Below are positions 25,936-34,636 of a stretch of DNA of 42,527 bases, piece by piece. Under the pieces are notes generated by a model, which searched no databases, had not been told where the DNA came from, and saw nothing but the letters and a program-made list of their open reading frames with translations. A program made the position numbers and the translations under genes. How positions within the stretch are numbered: the first letter of the stretch is position 1; every line of letters begins with the position of its first letter. Origin of the DNA: Clostridia bacterium (GTDB lineage Bacteria; Bacillota; Clostridia; UBA1212; UBA1255); assembly GCA_017517275.1 (NCBI GenBank), contig JAFWZX010000036.1, positions 1-42,527 on the forward strand, in the 5' to 3' direction.

Positions 25936-27523
25936 CTTTTATTTTCACCTCGCACCTTTCAAGAAAATACGCTGTTTTAACGTTACTGGGAATCGTTGCT
26001 TTTCTAAGGCTTTTGTAATAAACTTCTACGTATTTCAAAGAAGAACACATTGAAAAGTCAACTTTAGACGTCTGATTATAGCTTCCACGGAAATATTCCA
26101 ACTTATAGCAACCCTCCATGTCAAATTTAGATATGGAGCAATTAGAACAATCTATTGTCTTCAGATTAGGGAAGCTGCCAAATTCTATGCTCTTGATATT
26201 TTTGTTGTACCTTATAACAAGAGTTTCCAGATTCTGTAAAGATTCTCCCGTAATCTTGTCTATCTCATCGGACATCTCAACTGCGGCACAATCAAGATAT
26301 CTCAGGTTAGGACATACAGAAAAGTCGAGCCAGCCCAGAGGCGTATCATTGTAACTCAGAATCTCCAGCAAAGCCATAGACGAAAGATCTATAGTCTTAA
26401 GATTATCATTGTAGTCAAGTATTAACCTCTTTACCTTAGTCAAGCCAGACAGATTAAGCTCTGAGATAGTTGAATATGACACTTCAAGATCTATCATTTC
26501 ACTAAACGCAGACAGATCAAGACTGTCAATTACTGCATTAGTTATAACAAGACGCTTGAGTCCTGGAAAAAGCAACAAATCGTTTGCAAGATTCTCAAGA
26601 GACTCTCCGTATGCATTTATTTTAAGCTCAGTAACGTGCTCTATGTCGGTCTCCCAAAGAGCACTGTTTGCGTCGTGATTTGCATACTTATTATCTTGGT
26701 CATGATTCTTAAGGTAAGTAATCGCAGCCAGTCTTACCTCGTCATTCTCAAAGGTCAAAATATCCATAAACTGCGACATTGCCTCTTCACCTGTGAACTT
26801 AATATCTTTATTCAGAGCAAGCTCCCCTTGAACAGACGGAGCCAACAATTGGCCGAAAACAAAAGTGTTGTCACAATGAACCTGAGCGTTAGGAGCCAGC
26901 AAAGTACAGGATACAACGGCATTATCAAGAATAACCTCTGTTGCTTCATAGCAATTTATAATCGCTCGCGAAGCATATATCCCCGATTCGTCACGAACCA
27001 GAATGTAATAATCTGTAAGATCCACCTTGTTACCGCCGATATTTACAATAACGTAGAATTCATTATCCTCTGAATTAATCCACATATGATTAAAATCTTC
27101 AAGAGTGTACCCATCACAAACGTTCTGCGTATCTATGTTATATACGGTATACCTTACGTTTTCCATAGAAATGCAATATATTCCGCCTTTACCTCCGTTA
27201 AGAGCAGAATCATCCTGCTCAGTGCCGAGGAATGTCCACGGCTGTGAATTTGCTTCAAACTGTGAAAATCTCTGAGACATCTTGGCATATACGTATTTGT
27301 AGCTGTTTGAACTTTGCGTCTGAATCGCACCCATGGAATGAACTACTTTATCTCCCGTTTGAGGCATAGCAGCAAAGAGATCCTTTGAGCTATATATTAT
27401 ATGCAAGCAAGCCAAAGTGCAGGCAATTAAAAGGATAATTGACATAGCAGAAAAGACCGTAACAGTTATTCTGCGACCAAATCTTTTATTTCTATTCTTT
27501 TTTGATGCTTTTTGCTCTGTCAT
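25928..27523 (-). CDS. Membrane-anchored LRR protein with choice-of-anchor A domain
   Basis: This 531-residue protein has a basic N-terminus and one membrane helix (about 21-42, VFSAMSIILLIACTLAC), so the rest is outside the cell. Residues about 60-245 look like a choice-of-anchor A domain (CTLLAPNAQVHCDN, FVFGQLLAPSVQGE). Residues about 290-510 are leucine-rich repeats of 20-22 residues (LDLSAFSEMIDLEVSYSTI, LNLSGLTKVKRLILDYN). There is no C-terminal sorting signal. Because it overlaps the sortase gene by eight bases, it probably works with the sortase at the surface. Ligand unknown. A GGAG site precedes the ATG. Confidence 0.82.
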   Translation of the reverse strand: MTEQKASKKNRNKRFGRRITVTVFSAMSIILLIACTLACLHIIYSSKDLFAAMPQTGDKVVHSMGAIQTQSSNSYKYVYAKMSQRFSQFEANSQPWTFLGTEQDDSALNGGKGGIYCISMENVRYTVYNIDTQNVCDGYTLEDFNHMWINSEDNEFYVIVNIGGNKVDLTDYYILVRDESGIYASRAIINCYEATEVILDNAVVSCTLLAPNAQVHCDNTFVFGQLLAPSVQGELALNKDIKFTGEEAMSQFMDILTFENDEVRLAAITYLKNHDQDNKYANHDANSALWETDIEHVTELKINAYGESLENLANDLLLFPGLKRLVITNAVIDSLDLSAFSEMIDLEVSYSTISELNLSGLTKVKRLILDYNDNLKTIDLSSMALLEILSYNDTPLGWLDFSVCPNLRYLDCAAVEMSDEIDKITGESLQNLETLVIRYNKNIKSIEFGSFPNLKTIDCSNCSISKFDMEGCYKLEYFRGSYNQTSKVDFSMCSSLKYVEVYYKSLRKATIPSNVKTAYFLERCEVKIKDA

Positions 27524-27675
27524 ATTGTCTCCGATGTGTTTGCTCTTACTTATATTGATAGAAAGTCTTTTTTAGTATACCACAACAAATTATTTTCGTA
27601 CACCTGCCTTTTTTCAGAATATTTTTCCATTTTACCGTCAACACTCTCTATATAAATCAACAGGAGGTACTTAAC

Positions 27676-28239
27676 ATGAAAAAAATCACCGTTTTCTTTT
27701 CTTTATTTCTTATTGTAATAATATGCACCCTGTGTCTTTATGCAGAATTTTCCTTTCGCGATATAAGCGCAGGAGTGGTTCGTCTGCACGTACTGGCAAA
27801 CAGTAATACGGAAGAAGATCAGAAGCTGAAGCTAAAGGTTCGTGATTGTATACTGGAACAGGCTCGGACTCTTTTGGCAAACGTAGGCAACAAGGGTGAT
27901 TCTATGGCTATCCTTGGTGAAAATACTGCCGTCTTTGAAAAAAAAGCCAGGGAATGTATTTCCAGAGAGGGATATGACTATGATGTACAGGTCTCTTTGG
28001 ATAAATGTGATTTCCCCACAAAAAGCTACAAAAATCTCACATTACCGCAAGGCGAATATGATGCGCTAAGAGTTGTAATAGGCTCAGGTCTCGGCGATAA
28101 CTGGTGGTGTGTGGTCTTTCCTCCTTTCTGTCTCGGGGACGCGGCAACATCTTCAGATAAGCCAAAAGACGTTACAATCAAGTTCAAATTAGTTGAAATA
28201 TACAACGGTCTTAAGAAAAAGCTTAAATCTATCTGGTGA
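27676..28239 (+). CDS. spoIIR: Stage II sporulation protein R
   Basis: This 187-residue secreted protein signals across the septum from forespore to mother cell, where it activates SpoIIGA to process pro-sigma-E. A hydrophobic leader (about 5-23) is followed by the hallmark VRLHVLANSNTEEDQKLKLK and VRDCILEQ. NWWCVVFPPFCLGDA is also conserved. It is slightly shorter than B. subtilis SpoIIR. AGGAGG precedes the ATG. A sigma-F promoter is expected, but I found no clear match in the 152-base gap upstream. It overlaps the convergent gene by 11 bases. Confidence 0.92.
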   Translation: MKKITVFFSLFLIVIICTLCLYAEFSFRDISAGVVRLHVLANSNTEEDQKLKLKVRDCILEQARTLLANVGNKGDSMAILGENTAVFEKKARECISREGYDYDVQVSLDKCDFPTKSYKNLTLPQGEYDALRVVIGSGLGDNWWCVVFPPFCLGDAATSSDKPKDVTIKFKLVEIYNGLKKKLKSIW

Positions 28240-28984
28240 TAATATTCTTGCTGTCCTTAAGATATCTATAAACCGTGCTCTTACTACAGTCAAAAACGTC
28301 TGCTATCTGCATATATGAAAATCTGTGAACGTAATATAACGTCCGTGCAACGCTACACTTCTCCTCAATCGTCGCCTTACGACGGAATTCCGTCTCATCG
28401 CGAAGCTGACAAGTCTTCCATATAACCGCCCGGGCAACAGCTGCTTTCTTATCCACTTCACCCTCTGCCATCTTCATATTGATTGTCATAACTATAATAT
28501 GCCTAAGATACATTTGACCAAACAGTCGGCATAACATCTCAGGATTAATCAATCGGCACAAGTATTCGGAAGTATTACTGCCGCTTAACACCGAAATACT
28601 GCTCCATTGATAATCAGCATAGAAAACCTCTCCGCTCCTGCCGCACATTGCCTTGCAATATTTCTCACGAAAATCCTCGTCGCTGTATGCATACTCTGTC
28701 TCTACAGATGCAGTAAAATGCGTACCTCCAATCACTTTCTTATAATAGCTTCCGTATAGCATATTGGTTCTGCGCACCGCCTTGCCCAGAGCCTCTTCAT
28801 CAGTATCCATACAAACGATTTTAATATAATCATCATTACAATAAAAACCGATAACGTTTATATTCTCTTGCATATTTTTTTGGAAATCACGCATATATTT
28901 ATCCTTTGCGGCATTACCCACAAAAGAATAGTCGCTATCTTTGTTTTGTATACATATAATTATGTTACACTTATCTCTAATCAT
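28229..28984 (-). CDS. Transposase-derived (RAYT/Y1-like) protein with HTH, catalytic histidines lost
   Basis: This 251-residue protein keeps the layout of REP-associated tyrosine transposases: an N-terminal strand (CNIIICIQNK), DKYMRDFQKNMQEN, VIGFYCNDDYIKIVC, EALGKAVRRTNMLYGSYYKK and the late YQWSSISVL motif. The HUH motif, expected as NHYHL, reads NDDYIKI (about 50-56), so both metal-binding histidines are missing. A C-terminal helix-turn-helix (about 209-243, SYMQIADVFDCSKSTVYRY) suggests DNA binding. It may be a domesticated regulator, but this is inference. The ATG at 28984 follows AAGGAGGGTG; an upstream start at 29062 has no site. It converges on spoIIR with an 11-base overlap. Confidence 0.7.
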   Translation of the reverse strand: MIRDKCNIIICIQNKDSDYSFVGNAAKDKYMRDFQKNMQENINVIGFYCNDDYIKIVCMDTDEEALGKAVRRTNMLYGSYYKKVIGGTHFTASVETEYAYSDEDFREKYCKAMCGRSGEVFYADYQWSSISVLSGSNTSEYLCRLINPEMLCRLFGQMYLRHIIVMTINMKMAEGEVDKKAAVARAVIWKTCQLRDETEFRRKATIEEKCSVARTLYYVHRFSYMQIADVFDCSKSTVYRYLKDSKNIITR

Positions 28985-29098
28985 AGCACCCTCCTTATTC
29001 TGACGACTTCCCGTTTTTTGAGGCGGATTTTTAGAATAACTCTTTCCATCAGCAGGTGTCAATTATTTCCCGAAATCGTTCCATTATTCCCCAATCTT

Positions 29099-29129
29099 TC
29101 TGTGAAAAAAATATAATTTTTCTCACAGA
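29099..29129. other. Imperfect hairpin before the GerMN gene
   Basis: TCTGTGA (29099-29105) and TCACAGA (29123-29129) pair, extended by an A/T stretch with a bulge. It lies between the divergent genes and upstream of the GerMN start; it may be an operator or transcript-end structure. Confidence 0.35.
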
Positions 29130-29173
29130 GCCTGCATATATAACATCAAAACGTTTTTATTGAGAGGTTCTGT

Positions 29174-29824
29174 ATGAAACTTTTTAGAATTCTTTTATGT
29201 TTATTATTAGTTTGCGTTGCAGGAGCCGGAATCGGCTGCCGTATGGACCGTGACGTTACCGTTTCCGCAGGAGACGACACGATATTCCCTGTAAGCGGTG
29301 AGATTCTGTCAGAAGCTCAGTCGGCGGCGCTTAGTACGTCCTGCCGCGTACGATTATACTTTATAACGCAAAGAGGCGATATGATCTCACCCGAGATGAA
29401 GCTTATTTCCTTCGGAGAAAAGGAAAAGCGAACACAGTATCTTGCTACAACTTTAGTTAAAGCTCTAATCACCGGTCCGTCAAACACTCGTCTTGCCTCA
29501 ACTCTGCCCTCGGGAACTACTCTTAACAGTGTAAAGTTAAAAGGTAACGTAGCTGTGGTAGATTTCGGAGGAGAATTTGGGGCAATCAAGAGCTATGACA
29601 AGGCAAAGAGTAAGTTAATTATTATGTCTGTCGTGAATACGATAACGGAATTTAAAGACATACATGCAGTTACAATTCTTTATAACGGCAGTGATATTTC
29701 TGACAGCCTGGGCTTTGATTCTTCTAACGTATCAAGAGATCTTTCACTTGTTACAGATATTGAAAATGCCGCCGCCGAGGTTGAATACACTGAGAATGTT
29801 TTCCTTGAAATAGAACTTGAATAA
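29174..29824 (+). CDS. GerMN-domain lipoprotein
   Basis: This 216-residue protein has a lipoprotein signal peptide with lipobox AGIGC (Cys22). Residues about 55-175 form a GerMN domain (VRLYFITQRGDMI, LVKALITGPSNT, LPSGTTLNSVKLKGNVAVVD). GerM-type proteins act in sporulation or spore germination and are thought to bind cell-wall-related ligands. GAGAGG precedes the ATG. It is followed by ddl after 55 bases; the three genes to murI share direction and cell-wall themes. No convincing sigma-E promoter was identified. Confidence 0.82.
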   Translation: MKLFRILLCLLLVCVAGAGIGCRMDRDVTVSAGDDTIFPVSGEILSEAQSAALSTSCRVRLYFITQRGDMISPEMKLISFGEKEKRTQYLATTLVKALITGPSNTRLASTLPSGTTLNSVKLKGNVAVVDFGGEFGAIKSYDKAKSKLIIMSVVNTITEFKDIHAVTILYNGSDISDSLGFDSSNVSRDLSLVTDIENAAAEVEYTENVFLEIELE

Positions 29825-29879
29825 GGGTACAATGACCTATGGTGTCGTCACGGACGCAATATTCAGAAAGGGCGTTTTT

Positions 29880-30944
29880 ATGAAAAAATTAATTGCTGTA
29901 GTTTTTGGAGGCAGATCTACGGAGCATCACGTATCATGTATCTCTGCCTGTTCAATCATAGAGAGCCTTGATAAGGATCTTTTTGATGTAATTATGATCG
30001 GCATTACTCAAGATGGCGATTGGCTACCCTATTCCGGCCCGACTGAGAAACTTAAAGACGGTTCCTGGGAAAGCTCGGCAACTCCGGCCACAGGCCTTTG
30101 CGCCGGCATTGCCCAATTAGAAAAATGCGATTGTATTTTGCCTGTTCTTCACGGCCAGAACGGCGAAGATGGCACCGTTCAGGGTCTTTTTGAATTACTT
30201 GATCTTCCGTACGTTGGTTGCAACGTTCTCTCTTCAGCAATATGCATGGATAAGGTATATACAAAGATAATCCTTGAAGATGCCGGTATTCCACAATGCG
30301 ATTATATTGTTGCCCACCGGCACTGTATTTTAGCAGATCCTCACGCGTATGAAGAGGCTGTTGCTTCTAAGCTTGGTTATCCGTGCTTTATAAAGCCCTC
30401 TAATTCCGGTTCCTCCGTAGGTGCCATGAAGGTTAATTCTCCTGAGGAATTACATAACGCGCTGTACGAGGCTCAGCAATTTGACCGCAAGATACTGATT
30501 GAGAAGTACGTTAGAGGCAGAGAGATTGAATGTGCCGTACTGGGAAATTTAGCTCCTCTTGCTACGGTTCCGGGAGAGATAAAGCCTTCTGCTGAATTCT
30601 ATGATTATGACGATAAATACGTAAACGGATCCAGCATCAGTATTATTCCTGCGGATATCCCTGCGCAAACAGCAGATACGATCAAGGCCTACGCTCTGCG
30701 TGCTTATGAGGCCTGCGACTGTAGCGGTCTGTCACGCATTGATTTTTTTCTATGCAAAGATGATTCAAATAATGAAAACATCATTTTACTAAACGAAATA
30801 AATACCCTGCCCGGTTTTACAGACATCAGCATGTATGGAAAATTATGGTTAAATGAGGGCGTGCCTTTTACAGACCTTCTTACCCGTCTGATTAATCTTG
30901 CGTTTGAAAGGAAGAAGCAAAATGCCCGCCGCACTTCAAAATAA
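29880..30944 (+). CDS. ddl: D-alanine--D-alanine ligase
   Basis: This 354-residue ATP-grasp enzyme joins two D-alanines for peptidoglycan precursors. VVFGGRSTEHHVSCISA is the N-terminal substrate loop, HGQNGEDGTVQGLFELL the next signature, and EINTLPGFT the metal/substrate motif. The length is close to the family norm. The ATG at 29880 is preferred: it begins the conserved MKKLIAVVFGG, though the site (AAAGGGCG) is modest; upstream in-frame codons extend beyond the family. It overlaps murI by 23 bases, implying co-expression. Confidence 0.92.
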   Translation: MKKLIAVVFGGRSTEHHVSCISACSIIESLDKDLFDVIMIGITQDGDWLPYSGPTEKLKDGSWESSATPATGLCAGIAQLEKCDCILPVLHGQNGEDGTVQGLFELLDLPYVGCNVLSSAICMDKVYTKIILEDAGIPQCDYIVAHRHCILADPHAYEEAVASKLGYPCFIKPSNSGSSVGAMKVNSPEELHNALYEAQQFDRKILIEKYVRGREIECAVLGNLAPLATVPGEIKPSAEFYDYDDKYVNGSSISIIPADIPAQTADTIKAYALRAYEACDCSGLSRIDFFLCKDDSNNENIILLNEINTLPGFTDISMYGKLWLNEGVPFTDLLTRLINLAFERKKQNARRTSK

Positions 30945-31764
30945 TCCAGATACTTTACTTAAGATGCCTATCGGCGTTTTTGATTCCGGCTTAGGCGGAC
31001 TTACTGTTTTAAAAGAACTCTCCGCCTTGCTTCCGTCGGAAGACATCGTTTATTTCGGAGACAGCGGCCGCACCCCATACGGAACAAAATCCAAAGATAC
31101 AGTTATCCGCTATACTCTTCAGGATATTAACTTTCTGCTGTCACATAATGTGAAAATGATAGTTATTGCCTGCAACACGGCCAGCGCCTGTTCCCTTGAT
31201 ACTGTCTCTACAAAATACAACGTACCCATAGTCGAGGTAGTAGGTCCCGGCGCGCGAGCAGCTGCCCGTATCACACAAAATAACCGTGTTGCAGTTATCG
31301 GCACCAGCGCGACTATTAACAGTCGCGTATACGAAAAAGCACTACGGAACGTGCGGGATAATATTTCCTACATCGGCAAGGCCTGCCCTATGTTCGTTCC
31401 TTTAGTTGAAGAAGGTTGGTGGGATAATAAAGTTACGGAAGACATTATCCGTCTTTACTTAGACGACTTGAAATGCTGTTTCCCGGATACGTTGATTCTC
31501 GGGTGTACACATTATCCCCTTTTGCAGAATACTATAGCAAAAGTTCTCGGTTCCGAGATTTCCCTTGTAAATTCTGCCGCAAGCGTAGCTATAGAAGTCA
31601 AAGACACACTGCTGAAAAATAATTTACTGCGCAGCGACACAGAAAAGAAAGGTAAAATCTCTTATTACACCAGCGACAGTGTAGAGAAGTTTGCGGCCCT
31701 TGGCAGTATGTTTTTGGGAAAAGAGCTTGATAACGTCACGAAAATTGATATAGATGCATACTGA
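30922..31764 (+). CDS. murI: Glutamate racemase
   Basis: This 280-residue enzyme interconverts L- and D-glutamate for peptidoglycan. IGVFDSGLGGLTVLKEL, YFGDSGRTPYG, IACNTASA with catalytic Cys84 and LGCTHYPLL with catalytic Cys195 are all in place. GGAAGAAG precedes the ATG at 30922, inside the end of ddl, so the gene is coupled to ddl. A start at 30964 is possible but has no good site. Both genes make D-amino acids for the wall. Confidence 0.94.
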   Translation: MPAALQNNPDTLLKMPIGVFDSGLGGLTVLKELSALLPSEDIVYFGDSGRTPYGTKSKDTVIRYTLQDINFLLSHNVKMIVIACNTASACSLDTVSTKYNVPIVEVVGPGARAAARITQNNRVAVIGTSATINSRVYEKALRNVRDNISYIGKACPMFVPLVEEGWWDNKVTEDIIRLYLDDLKCCFPDTLILGCTHYPLLQNTIAKVLGSEISLVNSAASVAIEVKDTLLKNNLLRSDTEKKGKISYYTSDSVEKFAALGSMFLGKELDNVTKIDIDAY

Positions 31765-32224
31765 TACTATTGAAAAATGCGCATATTTATTTAAAAATCC
31801 GCCGATAAACCGTCTTGATTTGCAATTAGTAAATACAGGAAAGGCCGTCTCATATTACAACGTCTACCTAAGCGATACTTATCTTGTAGATTTTCTATGG
31901 AAATACTACGTGAATAACAGGAATAAAAATCCTGAGTCCCATACATCCGAACAGTCTGAAGATGATTATATCCAGCGTGTTTTCAGCTACAGTTTATCCT
32001 CTTTCGGAAAAGTTCCGGACTATAATTTGTTCCGCGATTCAGGTGTATCACTTAATCCTGTAGAACACCGTCTTGCGACAATTCTTGTATATTATATTCA
32101 AAATCCCGCATCAACTTTAAAAAATGCTGTGCTAATGCAGATTTTTGAATACTATCGTAGTCTTATTTTAACAAAAATGGGATTCTTTTCAAAGTTATTG
32201 TTCACATGTTGCCTGTATCTGTGA
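31754..32224 (+). CDS. Unknown protein downstream of murI
   Basis: This 156-residue protein overlaps murI by 11 bases and runs 30 bases into the convergent phosphopantetheinyl transferase gene. It is rich in Tyr, Asn and Leu (YYNVYLSDTYLVDFLWKYY) with a probable helical C-terminal part. No signal peptide or family motif is recognised, and there is no clear ribosome site, so coupling to murI would be needed. Its tail, FSKLLFTCCLYL, is antisense to the other gene and may be an artefact of reading through. It could be a real small gene or a chance open frame. Confidence 0.45.
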   Translation: MHTDTIEKCAYLFKNPPINRLDLQLVNTGKAVSYYNVYLSDTYLVDFLWKYYVNNRNKNPESHTSEQSEDDYIQRVFSYSLSSFGKVPDYNLFRDSGVSLNPVEHRLATILVYYIQNPASTLKNAVLMQIFEYYRSLILTKMGFFSKLLFTCCLYL

Positions 32225-32788
32225 TTCGATACGATAAACATACGAGCCCTCCCCGCACAGGCTGCAGGAATAATCAGAATCTATGTGAAGCATGCGTAAT
32301 TGACAACTGTTATCCACGCGGTAAGCTTGTTTCTCTGGCTGCCATACAACCGAAAAGCAGTCAAAGTTATTTGCAATACCTGTCCCCGTATATTTTACGT
32401 AGCTTTCTTTGGCGGCCCATACGTCATAAAACGATCTGTACTCCTCTGAAAATAAATAGTCTGCTTCCTGTGTTGTAAAAAAGCGATCGGCAATTGCCCG
32501 CAAATTACGTCCTTCTATTTTCTGCTGTATATCAATACCCACAGGTCTAACTGACATGGCACATACCCAGTATTTCCCGCTGTGAGACACGTTAAAATGG
32601 ATAGGACTACCCTTAAAATACGGTTTTCCGCAGGGACCTTTTGAATACGTCTCCTCTCTTGGAACAGAGAAATTTTTTTTACGAACACAATCAAGCAGCA
32701 CAAACTTCTTCGCGCAATTTATAACACGATTCATTGTACTGCTTGAGTTTTTATCATTGTTTTCAACAAAAACGACAATCGTATTCAT
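32195..32788 (-). CDS. 4'-phosphopantetheinyl transferase (Sfp type)
   Basis: This 197-residue enzyme transfers phosphopantetheine from CoA to carrier proteins. KPYFKGSPIHFNVSHSG, VGIDIQQ (the metal-binding GxD) and DVWAAKESYVKYTG (the WxxKE motif) are clear, with DRFFTTQEADYL between. It has the Sfp-like two-domain length. It overlaps the stop of the DUF308 gene by one base (TAATG) and has AAGGA as ribosome site. No polyketide or peptide synthase is visible nearby, so its carrier may be the fatty acid ACP or a gene elsewhere. Confidence 0.88.
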   Translation of the reverse strand: MNTIVVFVENNDKNSSSTMNRVINCAKKFVLLDCVRKKNFSVPREETYSKGPCGKPYFKGSPIHFNVSHSGKYWVCAMSVRPVGIDIQQKIEGRNLRAIADRFFTTQEADYLFSEEYRSFYDVWAAKESYVKYTGTGIANNFDCFSVVWQPEKQAYRVDNSCQLRMLHIDSDYSCSLCGEGSYVYRIESQIQATCEQ

Positions 32789-33390
32789 TAATCCTTCTCG
32801 TCGATAACTGTTGCTTGTGTCTCTACTGTTGTCTGTGTAGCTGTAGCAGCCGGTTTGGACAAGAAGCTTTTTATCTTGTTTGTAACGTATTTTGATACGA
32901 TTAAATCTGAAATACCACTGAGAATAAATCCGATACCGATAATACGGAGGATTAGATCTGCAGTATTGTTAGGGTACATAACAGCAAACATACCGATGCC
33001 AAGCTTTACCAAAGAGGTAACAAGCAGAGGAATCCAAGAAGCAGACTTAATACGAATAGTATTCACAGCATCCTGAAGTGTAAGAATTCCGCTTATAACA
33101 ATCACAAAACCTAATACCAACGGTATTAAACCTTGTATCATGTCGCGGTACCAATAAACGAAAAAGGCAACAAATATTGCAATCAATCCTGTAAACAATC
33201 CGTTATTGCTCTCGTCTCCTATTTTTTTTACAAAAAAGGAAATAACACTTACTATGCCGAGCAACGCCAGTACTGCAGCCAGAACAAAAATGCTATAGTC
33301 CAGCAATAAGCCTGGAAAAACAATCAAAAGAACACCGATTATCACATAAAGCAGTGAAGTTATTAAAATACTTTTTTTCATTTCTTTCAT
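32788..33390 (-). CDS. DUF308 (HdeD-like) membrane protein
   Basis: This 200-residue protein has about six hydrophobic helices in the paired pattern of the HdeD/DUF308 family (ILITSLLYVIIGVLLIVFPG at the start, IIGIGFILSGISDLIV near the end), followed by a hydrophilic tail rich in Thr and Gln. Its function in this setting is unknown; HdeD in enterobacteria relates to acid stress. The ATG at 33390 is preferred because AAAGGAGC is correctly spaced; the one at 33408 has none. It lies 31 bases after hydF. Confidence 0.75.
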   Translation of the reverse strand: MKEMKKSILITSLLYVIIGVLLIVFPGLLLDYSIFVLAAVLALLGIVSVISFFVKKIGDESNNGLFTGLIAIFVAFFVYWYRDMIQGLIPLVLGFVIVISGILTLQDAVNTIRIKSASWIPLLVTSLVKLGIGMFAVMYPNNTADLILRIIGIGFILSGISDLIVSKYVTNKIKSFLSKPAATATQTTVETQATVIDEKD

Positions 33391-33421
33391 AAAAAGCTCC
33401 TTTCCCATATGGTTTGATGTA

Positions 33422-34636
33422 TTAATTTATAGTGATTTTGTTTAGTATACCAGTTAAATGAGCAATTGCAACTCCATAATTTGTCATCGGAACGTTTTGA
33501 GCACGTGCCAGTTCTATCCTTGACATAATGTATTTACGATTAAACATACACCCACCGCACTGAATAATAAGGTCATAGCCTGTCAAATCCTCCGGAAAAT
33601 CAGTTCCGCTAACCATGTCAACGCAAAGACCCTGACCAAAGCGTTTCCTGAGCATCGCAGGAATTTTCACTCTGCCTATATCCTCTGTAAGCGGTGCATG
33701 CGTGCAACATTCAGCAATCAGAACTTTGGATTTCTCTGTCAAAGCCTCTATGGCCTGTGCCCCTTCTGTGTAATACTGTATATCTCCCTTGTACGCTGCA
33801 AACAAAACTGAAAAAGATGTCAACATGCTGTTCTCCGGTTTGTTATCATAAACATACTTAAAAACCTGGGAGTCTGTAATAATAAGCTTAGGAGGCTTTG
33901 CCAAAGCTGCCAGCGTCTGCTGCATACGGTCTGTAACAGTACATACAACTGTAGCCTTCTTGTCAAGTAAATCGCGAATTGTCTGCACCTGAGGCAGTAT
34001 CAAGCGACCTTTGGGTGCCTGTATATCCTGGGGCATAACAAGCAGTACAACGTCCGTGTCACATACAAGCTTGCCTGTAATAGAATCGTTTCCATAATTT
34101 TCCGGCAGTAGTCGTGTAAGTGAGGATTTAATTCTATCTATATTGAGCCCTGTCTTAGCGCTGACAATAACAGCAGTCTCTCCTGTTTTTTCCTGTATCA
34201 AGTCACGCAAAGACAGCGCATCCTTCATAGCTGCATCAGCCTTGTTTATCAAAAGCAAGCACGGAGTCTTACGAGATTTAAAATATTCATACCACTCAAG
34301 TTCCATTTCACCATTACTTTTGCCTGAATCAGTTGCAGAGAAAACAATTATTGCAATATCTGCCTTTTCACCGGCAAGCTTTGTTTTTTCAACGCGAAGC
34401 GTGCCCACCTCTCCTTCGTCGTCAAAGCCGGCTGTATCAATAATCGTACAAGGACCCAGCGGATGAATTTCCATAGCTTTATACACAGGATCTGTGGTAG
34501 TACCGGCGTAATCTGCCACAATCGACACTTCCTGTCCTGTGAAAATATTTATAAGCGAGGATTTGCCACTGTTGCGGCGGCCAAAAAAGCCTATGTGGAT
34601 TCTATTAGCATTAGGTGTTTCGTTTAAATTTGCCAT
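33422..34636 (-). CDS. hydF: [FeFe]-hydrogenase maturation GTPase HydF
   Basis: This 404-residue protein is the scaffold that holds the 2Fe precursor before transfer to the hydrogenase. The GTPase domain has Walker A FFGRRNSGKSSLI, switch GTTTDP and DTAGFDDEG. The C-terminal cluster domain has ECCTHAP and IQCGGCMFNRK, giving the Cys/His set for the [4Fe-4S] site. Its ATG overlaps the hydG stop by one base (TGATG), so the two are coupled. It acts with HydE and HydG, encoded just upstream. Confidence 0.93.
   Translation of the reverse strand: MANLNETPNANRIHIGFFGRRNSGKSSLINIFTGQEVSIVADYAGTTTDPVYKAMEIHPLGPCTIIDTAGFDDEGEVGTLRVEKTKLAGEKADIAIIVFSATDSGKSNGEMELEWYEYFKSRKTPCLLLINKADAAMKDALSLRDLIQEKTGETAVIVSAKTGLNIDRIKSSLTRLLPENYGNDSITGKLVCDTDVVLLVMPQDIQAPKGRLILPQVQTIRDLLDKKATVVCTVTDRMQQTLAALAKPPKLIITDSQVFKYVYDNKPENSMLTSFSVLFAAYKGDIQYYTEGAQAIEALTEKSKVLIAECCTHAPLTEDIGRVKIPAMLRKRFGQGLCVDMVSGTDFPEDLTGYDLIIQCGGCMFNRKYIMSRIELARAQNVPMTNYGVAIAHLTGILNKITIN

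Noticed and set aside
27524..27675. Sigma-F promoter for spoIIR
   Set aside because: GTATA occurs, but no GGNNANANT-like -10 at the right distance, so none is called.
28985..29062. Upstream start for the transposase-derived gene
   Set aside because: No ribosome site; the ATG at 28984 has AAGGAGGGTG and begins the conserved first strand.
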